Under the pieces are notes generated by a model, which made no database searches, was not told the origin of the DNA, and saw nothing but the letters and a program-made list of their open reading frames with translations. DNA of 64,000 nt from Symbiodinium natans. Its lineage: Eukaryota; Sar; Dinophyceae; Suessiales; Symbiodiniaceae. Position numbers and translations under genes: made by a program. Location of the stretch: positions 62,001 to 126,000 of the forward strand of contig CAJNDS010002289.1 in NCBI GenBank assembly GCA_905221605.1, given 5' to 3'. Numbering within the stretch: position 1 is the first letter of the stretch; each line of letters starts with the position of its first letter. Positions 53,061-63,839 of the stretch are shown in pieces.

Positions 53061-55934
53061 AGGCTTGCCATGAAGTACAAGCACCTTGCCGGGGCCTCAT
53101 CATCGCAGGGCGACACGCCCCCCCACCCCAAACCCCAAGCAATCCGAACCCCAAAAATAGGGTTTGGGGTTTGCGGTTTCGGGTTTAGGGTTTAGGGTTA
53201 GTAAAAGCACGGAACCCTAAGCACCAAGCCCCAAACAATCCTAACTCGTGAATCAATCAACAAACACCCCAAAACCCTGCAACCCTTAAACCCTCGACCC
53301 TAAGACTAGCCCTCCGAACGACCAGCCCCCGACACCAAAAGCGTTTTCAGCTTCAGGTTAGGAAGCTCGACACGGGAGTGTTCGCGCTCACCTCAGCCCT
53401 AAACCCCTTAACCCCAAAACCCCGAACCCCTAAACCCTAAACCCTCAAACCTAAGGTATTAAAGAAACCGCGCCCAGCTTAGTGGGGCCAAAACCCCAAA
53501 CCACAAAGCCTAGATCCCAAGCCGTAAACCCCAAACCCTCAACCCTAAACCCTTAACTCCTAAATTCGGACTTGAGCCCTTAACCCCGGACCCTCTTTAG
53601 TCTCTGTGGGGGTTTCCGAAATTCGGGCTACCTGATTAGGGGTCGGTCCTTATTATAAGGTATTTGGGGGTCTATCTGGGGGTTTACGAAAATAGGGGAC
53701 CAATAATAAGGTACCCCTAATGTCTGAAACTCCCAGAAAAAGGGGTCCCTTATTTTCGTAAACCCTCTTACCCTAAACCCTAAACCCTAAACCCTAAACC
53801 CACTTTGTAGCTGCGGCCAGGACTTCTTGATCCTGGAGATGCCCAGGAAGGAGGGTTTCACAGGCGAGCCACAAGGGGGTTTAGGGTTTAGGGTTTAGGG
53901 TCACGATTTTCTTGGGGTCCCTTATTGGCTTCCTTCTTATAGGGGCGCCTACTATTTGGGGGTCGATATTGGGGTCCCCTATTTTCGTAAACCCCCAACG
54001 GCTGAAGGATTGGTCTTTAAGGTTTAAGGCAAGGGCTTAGGGCTTGGGGCTTGGGGCTTAGGGCTTAGGGTTTAGGGTTTAGGGTTTGGGGTTTAGGGTT
54101 TAGGGTGAGGTGCTTTGGTAGATTGTAGTTGGATGCAGACACCGATGCCGGGCTCAAAGGCGCTTGGGGCTCCAGGGGCTGGGGGGTTAAGGGTTTAGGG
54201 TTTAGGGTTTAGGGTTAGTATAGGGGTCGGAATGATCCTCCTGGTGGTCCCTTCTGGTCCCTGTATAATTGTACTAGAACAACCCCCAAAACCCTATTCT
54301 AATTATCAAGGCCCCTATACAAGGGGCCAAGAAATATTCAACATGCCCCTTGGGCATACCCTGAAAAAGACGTTAAGGGGCATGGAAAAACCATTTCTTT
54401 TATTCTTTTTTAGGTTAAGGGGATCATGGGTTTGGGTTGTGCTGAAATGTTCTTAGAAAAGCTTTGTTGTTTTTGGTTTAGGGGTTGGTGCACAGTTACA
54501 ACGAGTTCAGGGCAGAGTCTTCCTAAAGACTGAGCCCGAAACCCGAAACTCCCAAACTCCTAAACTCCGAAACCCTAAACCCTAAACCCTAAACCCTAAA
54601 CCCTAAACCCTAAACCCTAAACCCTAAACCCTAAACCCTAAACCCTAAACCCTAGACCCCAGCCGCGCAGGTGTGCTGCCTGAGATTTGGGGCATCGTCC
54701 CACGGTCACCTGCGGTGGAAGCAATGTGGCCTGGTCCAAGTTTTGGGGTTTAGGGTTTGGGTTTAGGGCGTTTGGGCGTTTGGGCGTTTAGGGTTTCGGA
54801 GTGTGGGTTTGGGGGTGAAGGGTCTTTTCGGGTTTTGGGGTTTGGGGGGGTTTAGGTTTCAGGGCTTAGGGTTTGGGGTTTGGGGTTTGAGATTTGCAGC
54901 GTACTGATGAGAGCAAAGTAGGACTTCTGGGTTTTGAGGGCAGGGGTTCAGGGTGGAGGTGCCTAAAACCCTAAACCCTAAACGCCCTAAACACCCTAAA
55001 CCCCAAACCCTAAATCCTAAAACCCAAACACCAAAAACCCAAGCCCCGAATCCTGCCATGTCGCCGAGGCTGGTGCCCTAAACGCTAAACCCTAAACCCT
55101 AAACCCGAAACCCTAAACCCGAAACCCTAAACCCTAAACCCTAAACCCTAAACCCTAAACCCTAAACCCTAAACCCTAAACCCTAAACCCTAAACCCTAA
55201 TGTCGCCGAGGCTGGTGCCCCCCGAGCGCGGGCCCCAGTGGTCGCAGCTTGGCGAAGCGCGCGAGGGCCTCCGAAGTTCCAAGCCTTGGGGCCCCCAAAA
55301 TCTTCTTGTTGTGTAGGGTTTAATTAGGGTTTAGGGTTTAGGGCTTAGGGCTTAGGGTTTAGGGTTTAGGGTTTAGGGTTTAGGGTTTAGGGTTCAGCGT
55401 TTAGGGTTGTGGGGTTTAGGGAAGAGAAGCAATAGCAATGCTAGAAATGATCGCAGTAGAATCTTAGTAGCACGAAGCCTGCCAAAGCACTGAACCCTAA
55501 GCAAGGGTTTAAACCTTGAAAGCCCGTGATGGCCAGAACCCCCATTGCAGCACCCAAACCTGCGTCTGTGCAGGTTGGGATTCTTCAGCCCAAATTTTGA
55601 TCAAAGTACGGTGGGAATCACTCACTTTGATCAAAGTTAGGCCTGACTTTCAGGTTTGCCGTCAGACCAATCAGCAAAATACGGCGTGTCTCTGTCTAGA
55701 TTGTGCCGTCGGGCCCTTACGATGATGAGCCGAAATCCCCTAAACCTTCTCGTCCCTTCCGCGCCCTAAACCCTGCACCCTAAACCCCCAACCCCAAACC
55801 CTAAACGCCCTTCTACCCTTGATCCCCCCAGCAAGCCTGGACCTACTCCGAAAGGCCCATGAACCTTAAAGTGCTGAAGCCCCGAGGCCCGAGCGGCCAC
55901 AGGTCTGCTCGCGCCAGCCTGAGCTTTTTCAGGG
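53061..55934 (+). CDS. Gene P2: paralogue of P1, up to eight exons
   Basis: Exons: 53061-53109 (LAMKYKHLAGASSSQ, 0 to 1), 53357-53395 (VRKLDTGVFALTS), 53811-53878 (CGQDFLILEMPRKEGFTGEP), 54139-54185 (TDAGLKGAWGSRGWG), 54671-54739 (VLPEIWGIVPRSPAVEAMWP, 1 to 1), 55523-55573 (VMARTPIAAPKPASVQ, 0 to 0), 55700-55762 (IVPSGPYDDEPKSPKPSRPF), 55832-55934 (QAWTYSERPMNLKVLKPRGP..). Exons 1, 5 and 6 match P1 exons in sequence and phase. The last three join in phase. The middle joins are not all resolved, so the order of 53357-54185 within this gene is uncertain. A fragment like exon 1 (MKFQHLPG) lies near 52403. Confidence 0.5.
53606..53995. mobile_element. Two family E MITE-like elements
   Basis: 53606-53768 and 53912-53995 share GGGGGTTTACGAAAATAGGG and CTTATTATAAGG, and flank the P2 exon 53811-53878. 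Confidence 0.6.
54217..54320. mobile_element. MITE-like element family A, copy 2
   Basis: GTATAGGGGTCGGAATGAT ... CTAATTATCAAGGCCCCTATAC. Same ends and interior motifs as 17779-17893. Confidence 0.8.
54570..54655 (-). repeat. CCCTAAA array before the P2 exon at 54671
   Basis: Ends 15 bp before the acceptor CGCGCAG. Confidence 0.95.
55058..55220. repeat. CCCTAAA array flanked by an exact 21-bp direct duplication
   Basis: ATGTCGCCGAGGCTGGTGCC(C) occurs at 55058-55078 and again at 55200-55220, with only heptamers between. This is the clearest insertion-like signature in the window. Confidence 0.85.
55318..55420 (+). repeat. TTTAGGG array
   Basis: Heptamers with TTAGGGC variants. The island 55221-55317 before it has weak exon-like frames on both strands. 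Confidence 0.9.
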
Positions 55935-56204
55935 GTTTCAAGGGCTTTGAAGGCTTAAGGCTTTTGTGGGTTCTAGGGGCTTAAGTCGTCTCTTCGAGGG
56001 TTCAAGGGCTTCTGTTTGAGGGGTCTTGGGGTTCAGGGCTTAGGCGTGTCGGGTGCGCAACGGGGTTCTCTACGCCTTGAGAAGCTTACTTGAAGCTTCA
56101 TGGGTAGGGTTTGGGCTTCAAGGTTTAGGGTTTAGGGTTTGGGGTTTGGGGTTTCGGGTTTAGGGTGTAAGGGATGCAATCCCAAAAGCCCCAAACCCTT
56201 ACAG

Positions 56205-57253
56205 GCTTATGCCGCGTACGGCCGTCGGCACCCTAGAGCACCTTGTTGTGGCGAAGGTCTGAGCGGAACAGCTCTTAGGATTTGGGCTTCAGGGCTTAGG
56301 TGTTGAGGGTCTTAGGGTTTGAGGGCTTTCGGGTTTTGGGGTTTGAGGGTTTTGGGTTTGAGGGTTTCAGGGTTTGAGGGTTTCAGGGTTTCAGGGTTGG
56401 GGGTTCGGGGGTTTGGGGTTCGGGTGTCAGTTTTTATGGCTTAGGGGTTGAGGGTTCAGGGCATGACAACCCTAAACGACAACCCCGAAGCCCCAAGCTC
56501 CCATGCAGCTCTCAGCTCCAAAACTTACGTCAACCCCCAAGCCCGTTGGGGTTGTGCCCTAAACCCTAAAGCCCAAACCCTAACCCCAAACCCTAAACCC
56601 TAAGCCCTAAACCCCAAACCCTAAACCCTAAACCCTAACAATCCTGGGCTCGTTCCGCCCTGCGCGGAGGAGTGATCTTGCGGACTCGGCGAGGGTCTGC
56701 GCGAGCGTGTGACCTCATGGCTCGGTTCGGGTTGTCAGTATGGGGTCCTGAAAGGGAGGGTTTAGGGTTGAGGGTTTAGGGTTTAGGGTTGAGAGTTTAG
56801 GGTTGAGGGTTTTGGGTTTACGGTTCGGCACCGGGGATAGGTACCTAGGGAACCTTGGGAAAGCTTAGGGAGCCAGAATTATGCAGCCTTGGGCTACATA
56901 CCCCGTTGCACCCCCCTCCCTTAAGGACGCTAGAATTTCAGGATTTCTCAAGTTCCCAGAATTTAGTTCTACTTTGCGGTGAATGGCGTGGTGTGTAGAG
57001 ACATTTGCACTTGTTTTAGGGTTTAGGGTTTAGGGTTTAGGGTTTTGAAAGTCGCGACGGCTTCCGAGCCTCGTAGTCTAGCTGCAAGGATCCGACTGTG
57101 CCCAGGGAGCTGGTTTCAGAGGAACCCTTAACCCTTTAACCCTTTAACCCTTTAACCCTAAACCCTAAACCCTAAACCCTAAACCCTAAAACCTCAGTCC
57201 CGGCCGACATCCAGCGACATAAGATCTGGGTGTTGGCAGCTTCCGGCAGCTGA
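56205..57253 (+). CDS. Three exon candidates with a stop
   Basis: 56205-56256 (LMPRTAVGTLEHLVVAK, after TTACAG), 57089-57118 (DPTVPRELVS, after CTGCAAG), 57198-57253 (PADIQRHKIWVLAASGS then TGA, after ACCTCAG). The first two join in phase 0; the third needs phase 1, so one join is unresolved. Well coded, unknown family. Confidence 0.45.
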
Positions 57254-57465
57254 GCTGCCTGCTTGTAAGGATAGCGTCCGTCGGCAATTTTAGTGCCGCC
57301 GAGGTGCTCTGAATCTTGGGGTAGTTACAGTAGGGTTTAGGGTTTAGGGTTTGGGGTTTAGGGTTTAGGGTTTAGGTTTAGGGTTTAGGGTTTTTTACAT
57401 GGCGCCCTGAATATGTGGAAAGAGAGGGCCCTCTATATACACCTTATATACCCTGTACAAACACA

Positions 57466-57521
57466 AGGGCCCATACATCAGAACCCTTTGAAGAGGGTCA
57501 GAAGAGGGTCAGGGACCGTAT
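57466..57521. mobile_element. Short element related to family D
   Basis: AAGGGCCCATAC and GTATTAAGGGCCC ends around GAAGAGGGTCAG direct repeats. No gene is visible between 57254 and 57820. Confidence 0.4.
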
Positions 57522-57827
57522 TAAGGGCCCATGAAACTACCCTCAGACTGACTCTGAAGCATGACAAGAGTTTCACCAAGTCACTCAAAAGGAGTTTGTG
57601 CCGCATGAAAAAATGCCCTTCCATCCCTGTGTGTCGAAGCCTGTGCCCTTCATGAAGGGTTTATGAGGTGTTTCCAAAAGCGCGTTAAGCCCTTGTTATC
57701 GAGACACCCCCCCCCCCCAAACAAGTCAAAAAACTTACAGGTACCGCTACCTAAGCCCTAAACCCTAAACCCTAAACCTTAAACCCTAAACCCTCAGCAT
57801 GTCTCGACTCAGAAACTTCAAGGGAGG

Positions 57828-57974
57828 GGGTGCGGGGCCCTTCATGTTCAAAATGCCAGCAGCCAGCAAGGAAGGGCCTTTCGGGAGAATCTGCTGACAT
57901 ATCCACGTTCTTGTCCGCAGGCCCACTGCCTCTTCTGCTGCCTTCCACTCTTCAAGTTGGAGATCTCCCCATGA
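57828..57974 (+). CDS. Two-exon 3' gene end, Cys-rich terminus
   Basis: 57828 onwards (GGGAGPFMFKMPAASK, then a possible GA donor before GAAGGG), then 57921-57974 after the strong acceptor TTCTTGTCCGCAG: AHCLFCCLPLFKLEISP and TGA. The join is in phase 0. The terminal peptide is hydrophobic with three Cys. An alternative frame in the last exon (PLPLLLPSTLQVGDLPM) has poorer codon usage. Confidence 0.45.
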   Translation, partial: GCGALHVQNASSQQGRAFRENLLTYPRSCPQAHCLFCCLPLFKLEISP

Positions 57975-58424
57975 GAATTACAGGGTCATTGTGCTCTGTA
58001 GGTCACAAGAGATTCTGTGCGGTTTAGGGCTCAGGGCTCTTCAGGGCCTTCCAATGCTGCACTAGAGAGCCTCCACTGTCAACCCACCCCCAGGGTTCAG
58101 GCTTTCGGTCATGCGCTTTAGGGTTTAGGGTTGAGGGTTGAGGATTGAGGGTTTAGGGTTAAGGGTTTGAGCTTTCGGGCTTAAGCTGTAGGGTTAAGGG
58201 CCTTGGCTCATGTCCTCAACTGCCAAAGCCGCGCAAGAGCCAGAGGCTGTGCTTGGAGGTTCATGGGTGCCTTTTACCCTCAATTAGGGTCAGGGTTTGT
58301 TGTTTTCTGGTTTAGGGTACTTATACCCCCAATTATACGTCTATTTCTAGCCTACTTAGAGGACTCAGGGCTTATAAGTGCGGATATAATTGGGTGATAA
58401 GTACCCTTAGCCTCCAAGCCCAAA

Positions 58425-58540
58425 CCCTAAACCCTAGACCCTAGACCCTAGACCCCAAACCCTAAACCCTAAACCCTAAACCCTAAACCCTAAACCCTAA
58501 ACCCTAAACCCTAAACCCTAAACCCTAAACCCTAAACCCT
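58425..58540 (-). repeat. CCCTAAA array directly before the ATG of gene Q
   Basis: Ends 10 nt before the ATG at 58550, so the array would be in or next to the 5' UTR. A second array, 58650-58800, begins 10 nt after exon 1. Confidence 0.95.
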
Positions 58541-58549
58541 AGAGCGACC

Positions 58550-61500
58550 ATGCGCAACGATGTTCCGTGGACGTCCCTGCCGGCTTCCGAGCTGCAGAGA
58601 GGCGGCCTTGCTGTGAGGGCCAAGAGGGCCGGGGCGAGGGTTGGCCCTGAACCCTAAACCCTAAACCCTAAACCCTAAACCCTAAACCCTAAACCCTAAA
58701 CCCTAAATCCTAAACCCTAAACCCTAAACCTAAACCCTAAACCCTAATCCCTAAACCCTGAACCCTGAACCCTGAACCCTAAACCCTAAGCCCTAAACAA
58801 GGTCTCAGTTGAAACTGCTAGGGTTGTTGTGGTCGGGCTAAAAGAATGTTTTTTTCTGGCCTTCAGGGCCCCACCCCCTCTTGCACTCAGATCCATCCTA
58901 ATTAGGGTTTAGGATTTAGGGTTAAGGTTTAGGGTTTAGGGTTTTCGGTTTCGGGTTTAGGGTTTTGAGGTCCTCTGCAAGCTAAGCCCTCAGCCCCGCC
59001 CGAATTTCAGGGAGGTTTCTGTAGTGTCGGGAACTTTGGGCTTCTGTCAAGCGTAGCACCCCACCCCCGCAAGTTTCTACACCTTACACCTCAATGCCTC
59101 GAAGCCCGTGAGCCCAACCCTAGCCTAAAGCCCGAAACCAAACACCCTCACCCCCTGGCAGGAAGCCAGTTCTCGGGCGCCTGGCGGTACCGACCCGCGG
59201 CGAGATTTTAGGGTTCTTGGAGGCTTTGAAGTTGAAGGGCTTGAAGGGTTTTCAGGGTTTTGAAAGGGTTTGTCAATGAAGGTTTGAGGGCGTTGTAGGT
59301 TGAAGAGTGGGTGTAGGTTGGGGGTTATGTCTGATTCGCCCCTTCATGCCCGAAGCACTGAAACCCTGGACCCCCTCCAAATCACCGCTAATCCCTAAAA
59401 ACCCTAAACCCGAAACCCTGAGCCTCACGCGATACAACCTTATAGGCCTCAAACGCAAAAGAAACCTACATCCTCCTTGAAAGTTAGGCACAAGAAGGTT
59501 AAAGCCGCGTAACCTGCGTTCATCTGAGCTGCGTATTGGCCCTGCCATTAAACCTACCTGCAAAGCTTCAAGCAAGCCCTAAACCCTACTGTTCCAGTGC
59601 AGGTTTCAGGATAGCAAGCACCCTAAACCTCTACATAAACCCCTACATAAGCCCCTAAACCCTCAAACCCTAAACCCCTAAACCCCTAAAACCCTGAACC
59701 CCTGAACCCCTAAACCCCTAAACCCCTAAACCTTGAAACCCTGAACCTTGAAACCCTGCACCTTCAAACCCTAAACCCTAAACCCTAAACCCTAAACCCT
59801 AAACCCTAAACCCTAAACCCTAAACCCTAAACCCTAAACCCTAAACCCTAAACCCTAACCTAAACCCTAAACCCTAAACCCTAAACCCTAAACCCTAAAC
59901 CCTAAACCCTAAACCCTAAACCCTAAACCCTAAACCCTAAACCCTAAACCCCAAACCCTAAACCCTAAACCCTAAACCCTAAACCCCCTTAACGCCCAGG
60001 CCCGCGCCCGAGGACACCCCGAGCAGCGCCCCCAGCGCCGCGGAGCGCGTGAAGCAGCGGCTGGCGGCCTTGCGAGGTGGGAGCTTCCTGGGTAGGGTTT
60101 AGGGTTTAGGGTTTAGGGTTTAGGGTTTAGGGTTTAGGGTTTATCTCTTAGGGCTTAGGGCTTAGGGCTTAGGGCTTAGTGAAAACTGAGTTAGTAGGTT
60201 CTTCTGGGGAGGGGAAGGGGGAAGTTTGAGTCGCATCTTTCGGTGTAAGTTGCATCGCAGCCGTGCATCCTTGGCGGTCCTCGGCTTTGCGACGCAGCTC
60301 AACATCCTAAACCCCCCAAATTTGCAATAGTTTCTGTACATATGTATATATATATATATATATACATGGAATTTTATAGTATAAAAAAGTACAAAGTATG
60401 TAAAACAATGGCCCAAAAACCATTGAAGGCCCATGGTTTTACATACTTTAGGCTGTGGTATCGGGATATGCCATCCAGCTTTGCCGCAGGTACATGCGGG
60501 GCAACTTGGAGTTAGACGTGTCTTTTTCTATGGGCCCGTGTGGGGGCCTTCTTTCCTGGCAAACCCTTGCTTAACCACGACCTCAAGCCCGAAACGCTTA
60601 CACTCGAGCCCGGCACACCCTCCTAAAGCCCTAAACCCCCCCCCCCCCCACGAACTAAGCACGCAAGCCCCCGTTCTTTCAATTAAGCGGAGATTCAGAA
60701 AACAAAATCGAAAAGTCAGAAAGTCGAAAAGTCGAAAAGTTTTCGACTTTTTGACTTTTCGACTTTTCGACTTTTCGGGACTTTTCGGGACTTTTCGGGT
60801 TTTCGACTTTTCGGACTCCCCCCCCCCCCCCCCCCCCCCCCAACAAAAAAACGAAAAGTCGAAAAGTCAAAAAGCCGAAAAGTGGAAAAGAAAAAATGGA
60901 AACGCGTAAAAGTCGGTGAAGCCCAGATAAGTCGAGAACTTGCGAAAAGCGTCTGAAAGTCGAAACGTGAACGAGGGGGGGGGGAGGGGGTGGACTGGAT
61001 GCCTAAAGCGAGCAGCATGCAGCGGCTTGTGGTTGAGGATATAAGAAGAAGCCCTGTCTGGGTTATAGAGTTGAGGACTGGGGCTTGAAAGTGTCAGGTC
61101 GTAAGGTTGAAAGCCTAAAGGGTCACGCGTGACGTTTTGGTTAGTGGTTCGTTGAAGAGACTGTTGGATGCTCTGGAGCATCGCGAAGCTCCTTGGCTGG
61201 AACAACTTCCTTTTTTTTAGTTTTCTGGTGTGTGAGGTTTTGGTTCGTGGTGCGTAGGAATACCGTTTTGGGGCCAAGGTGACACGGATTAGACCCAAAA
61301 CTGTACTCTTACGCACCACGAACCAAGACCTCACACACAAGAAAACTAAAAAAAAGGAAGTTGTTCCAGCCAAGGAACTTCGCGATGCTCCAGAGCATCC
61401 AACAGTCTCTTCAACGAACCACTAACCAAAACGTCACGCGTGACCCTTTAGGCTTTCAACCTTACGACCTGACACTTTCAAGCCCCAGTCCTCAACTCTA

Positions 61501-62929
61501 TAACCCAGACAGGGCTTCTTCTTATATCCTCAACCACAAGCCGCTGCATGCTGCTCGCTTTAGGCATCCAGTCCACCCCCTCCCCCCCCCCCTCGTTCAC
61601 GTTTCGACTTTCAGACGCTTTTCGCAAGTTCTCGACTTATCTGGGCTTCACCGACTTTTACGCGTTTCCATTTTTTCTTTTCCACTTTTCGGCTTTTTGA
61701 CTTTTCGACTTTTCGGGACTTTTCGGGACTTCTCGACTTTTCGACTTTTCGGACTTTTCGCGTGAAGCTCTTGTCCAAATCCACTTTTCGACTTTTCGAC
61801 TTTTCGACTTTTCGGGTTTCTTTTGCCAGTAATTAATTACTCCACTTGCGGCCGCGGACAGCCGTTCGCAATCACAGCAACCTGCAGCATCTCAGACGCT
61901 ATAAGCCCTTTTCGCCAACCCTACTCCCTAATTAAGCCCTAAGCCCTAACTATACCCTGCACTCTCTCTGTTGCCGCGAACGCCGCAGGGCCCCCGAGCG
62001 GGGAGACCCCGAAACGCGTGGCCGGAATCGCCAGCGCAGTGCCCAAGCGCCCAAAAGTGGAGGCAGGCTCGGGGCTTTTTTAGGTGGAGGCGTAAGGGGA
62101 TGTAAGGGCTTTTAAAAGGGTGTTCAACTGGGACGTTTCCCCTTTACTAACAGTCCTGAATCGGGATCATAAAAGGTAATTACTAGAATCCCAAATAAGG
62201 GCTGTTAATATAAGGGGAACATCCCAAGTTTTGAAGGGCTTTGAGGGCTTTAAGGGCTTTACAGCATTAAGGGTCGAAGAAGGACTCAAGGGTTGTGAGT
62301 TCCAAGGGCTTTAAAACATTGAATTTGAGGGGTTCTTGATTTCTGAAGGCGTCAACTTGGGGTTTAACCTTTGAAGGGCCCTTAAACCCTAAACCTTGGG
62401 ATGTTCCCCCCTTATACTGTCCTTAAAAGGGGTTCTAGTACCCGCTATGATGATCGCTATTAAGGACTGTTAGTATAAGGGGGAGCATCCCAACCCAAAC
62501 CCTAAACCCCTAAGCCCGAAACTCTATTACCAGGATGGGCTATTAGGCTCTATAATCCCTATAATCAACCCAATAAAGGGCCTTTTTAAGGGGTTCTAGG
62601 GTCTAATAGCCCGTCCTGGTATCCCCCAAACCAAGAAGGGCGTACGGATTCGAGGACCCCGAGGTTTCACAGTCGGCTTCAGGGTTTAGGGTTTAGGGTT
62701 TCAGGGTTTCAGGGTTTCATTTTCAGGGTTTCAGGGTCCTGTGCCTTGCAAATCCCGCGAAAGCCTTAACTTACTGGTTCTCTTCGTAGGGGCTTTCGGT
62801 TCCCCTACATCACCCCTTAGTAAGGATACACGACTACTTAGATTAGGGCAAGGGGGATTTGAGGCACTCGTCTCGGTGGTTGTTCTTGTCCCTTGTTCTG
62901 CAGCTTGTGCAGTGCTGATTGAGACTTGA
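58550..62929 (+). CDS. Gene Q: complete six-exon gene for a small basic protein
   Basis: Exons: 58550-58639 (ATG; MRNDVPWTSLPASELQRGGL..), 59170-59201 (FSGAWRYRPA, GA donor), 60000-60076 (PAPEDTPSSAPSAAERVKQR.., donor GTGGGA), 61989-62066 (PPSGETPKRVAGIASAVPKR.. after GCCGCAG, GC donor), 62639-62683 (RTDSRTPRFHSRLQ, donor GTTTAGGG), 62904-62929 (ACAVLIET then TGA, after TTGTTCTGCAG). Every junction is in phase; 348 nt, 115 residues. The product is rich in Arg, Ala and Pro, possibly nucleic-acid-binding (inference). The 1.9-kb intron 3 contains arrays and the 860-bp palindrome. Confidence 0.65.
59640..59990 (-). repeat. CCCTAAA array, about 350 bp
   Basis: Starts with octamer CCCCTAAA variants and ends in perfect heptamers 10 bp before the exon at 60000. 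Confidence 0.95.
60348..60365. repeat. TA microsatellite within a short inverted repeat
   Basis: (TA)n at the left of a 100-bp stretch whose flanks ACTTTATACTAT / GTACAAAGTATG partly pair. It lies in gene Q intron 3. Confidence 0.6.
60716..60848. repeat. CGACTTTTC repeats and C23 run
   Basis: Many copies of GAAAAGTC and its complement GACTTTTC around a C homopolymer (60819-60841). The same motif cluster recurs at 61690-61815. Confidence 0.85.
60850..61713. repeat. Near-perfect palindrome, arms about 410 bp, spacer about 50 bp
   Basis: Left arm about 60850-61258, right arm about 61308-61713. Over long blocks (for example around 61141-61212 and 61358-61431) I count only one or two mismatches. 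Identical ORFs on opposite strands follow from it. The arms carry GACTTTTC motifs, a G/C homopolymer and DNA without heptamers. A recent inverted duplication or foldback transposon, or an assembly artefact, would explain it. Confidence 0.85.
62130..62225. mobile_element. Family B MITE-like element, copy 2
   Basis: GGGACGTTTCCCCTTTACTA ... TTAATATAAGGGGAACATCCC, with an internal GGGATCAT..ATCCC-type pairing. Confidence 0.6.
62398..62491. mobile_element. Family B MITE-like element, copy 3
   Basis: GGGATGTTCCCCCCTTATACT ... AGTATAAGGGGGAGCATCCC, a strong inverted repeat of about 30 bp. Confidence 0.75.
62528..62621. mobile_element. Palindromic MITE-like element
   Basis: TACCAGGATGGGCTATTAG pairs with CTAATAGCCCGTCCTGGTA around 55 bp. 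It lies just upstream of gene Q exon 5. Confidence 0.75.
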
Positions 62930-63152
62930 GAGCACATGCGAGTTGACCTCCTTGTAGACTTCCTGTTTATTCAGCTATGGCCACCACATAGCTCCAGCTG
63001 TGCAGGCCGGTCAGAGATAGCCATTGGGGGCCCTTAATCCTCTGAGGGAATATAAGGGCCATGATAGGAGCATATGAAAGGAAGCCTTCAGCGGCACAAC
63101 CTTAGGGGGGGTACGAGTCTTAAATCCCTTGAAAGATCGCTTTGCCGGCGAC

Positions 63153-63839
63153 ATGGGCGGCAGCGTGTCTCAGAGCGTCGGGAGTGTGGAGAGTTCCAGC
63201 AGCCTGAAACCGCATGGCCGCCTAGACGAGATCTTCCTGATGCCGCACAGTTGGATCTCCAATCTGAGCAGGCTGAGCTGGTTGAGCTCCAAAGAGTCGA
63301 GCCATGAGCTGAGCTACCTCAGCGGCTCGGCCGCGCCCTCGGTGGGCTCGGAGGCGATGCAGCGCGTGGCCTTCGTGAAGCGCGTCTACTGGTGCTCCGA
63401 GCCCCTGAATGAGCTCGGGCTCTTTCGCTTCGTGAGCCCTCGCTGGCTGCCGAGGCGCTTGGCATGGAGAAGGAGTCGAGAGCTGGAGGGACCGGCAAGT
63501 TGGGAGCTTGGCCATTCCTATGCAATGGTGGATGTGGTCTTGGCGGAGGGCGAGGAGAGGTATCGCCTGAACTGGGGCGCTGGCAAGCGTTCTGCCACCA
63601 ACTTGGTGATTGAGAAGAAGGAGCACTTGCCGGAGAGCAGGATTATGGGGGATCGACTGGAGAAGGTCTATGAGGGTACCTGTACCGGTCAGGAGTTGTA
63701 TGACTTCCTTTTGAGGTGGGATGGTGCCAAATACGACGCCAACGCGGCCAACAATCGGAATTGTCATCACTTCGTGCAGGAGCTCATACATGCGTGCACA
63801 AGGCATGCCGGGCATGACGCCCTTGACCGTCCAGAGTAG
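63153..63839 (+). CDS. Papain-like-fold protein with N-myristoylation signal, single exon
   Basis: ATG at 63153 gives 228 residues to TAG 63837-63839. The upstream in-frame TTG is not a likely start. The N-terminus MGGSVSQS matches the myristoylation pattern MGxxxS, predicting membrane attachment. Near the C-terminus, H121 in LGHSYAMVDV and C204 in NNRNCHHFVQEL follow the His-then-NC(x)HF order of permuted papain-like families (PPPDE, LRAT and NlpC/P60 relatives), so a thiol hydrolase or acyltransferase is possible. The first 85 residues are Ser-rich. No intron or array interrupts it, unlike its neighbours. The fold is judged by motif only. Confidence 0.65.
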   Translation: MGGSVSQSVGSVESSSSLKPHGRLDEIFLMPHSWISNLSRLSWLSSKESSHELSYLSGSAAPSVGSEAMQRVAFVKRVYWCSEPLNELGLFRFVSPRWLPRRLAWRRSRELEGPASWELGHSYAMVDVVLAEGEERYRLNWGAGKRSATNLVIEKKEHLPESRIMGDRLEKVYEGTCTGQELYDFLLRWDGAKYDANAANNRNCHHFVQELIHACTRHAGHDALDRPE

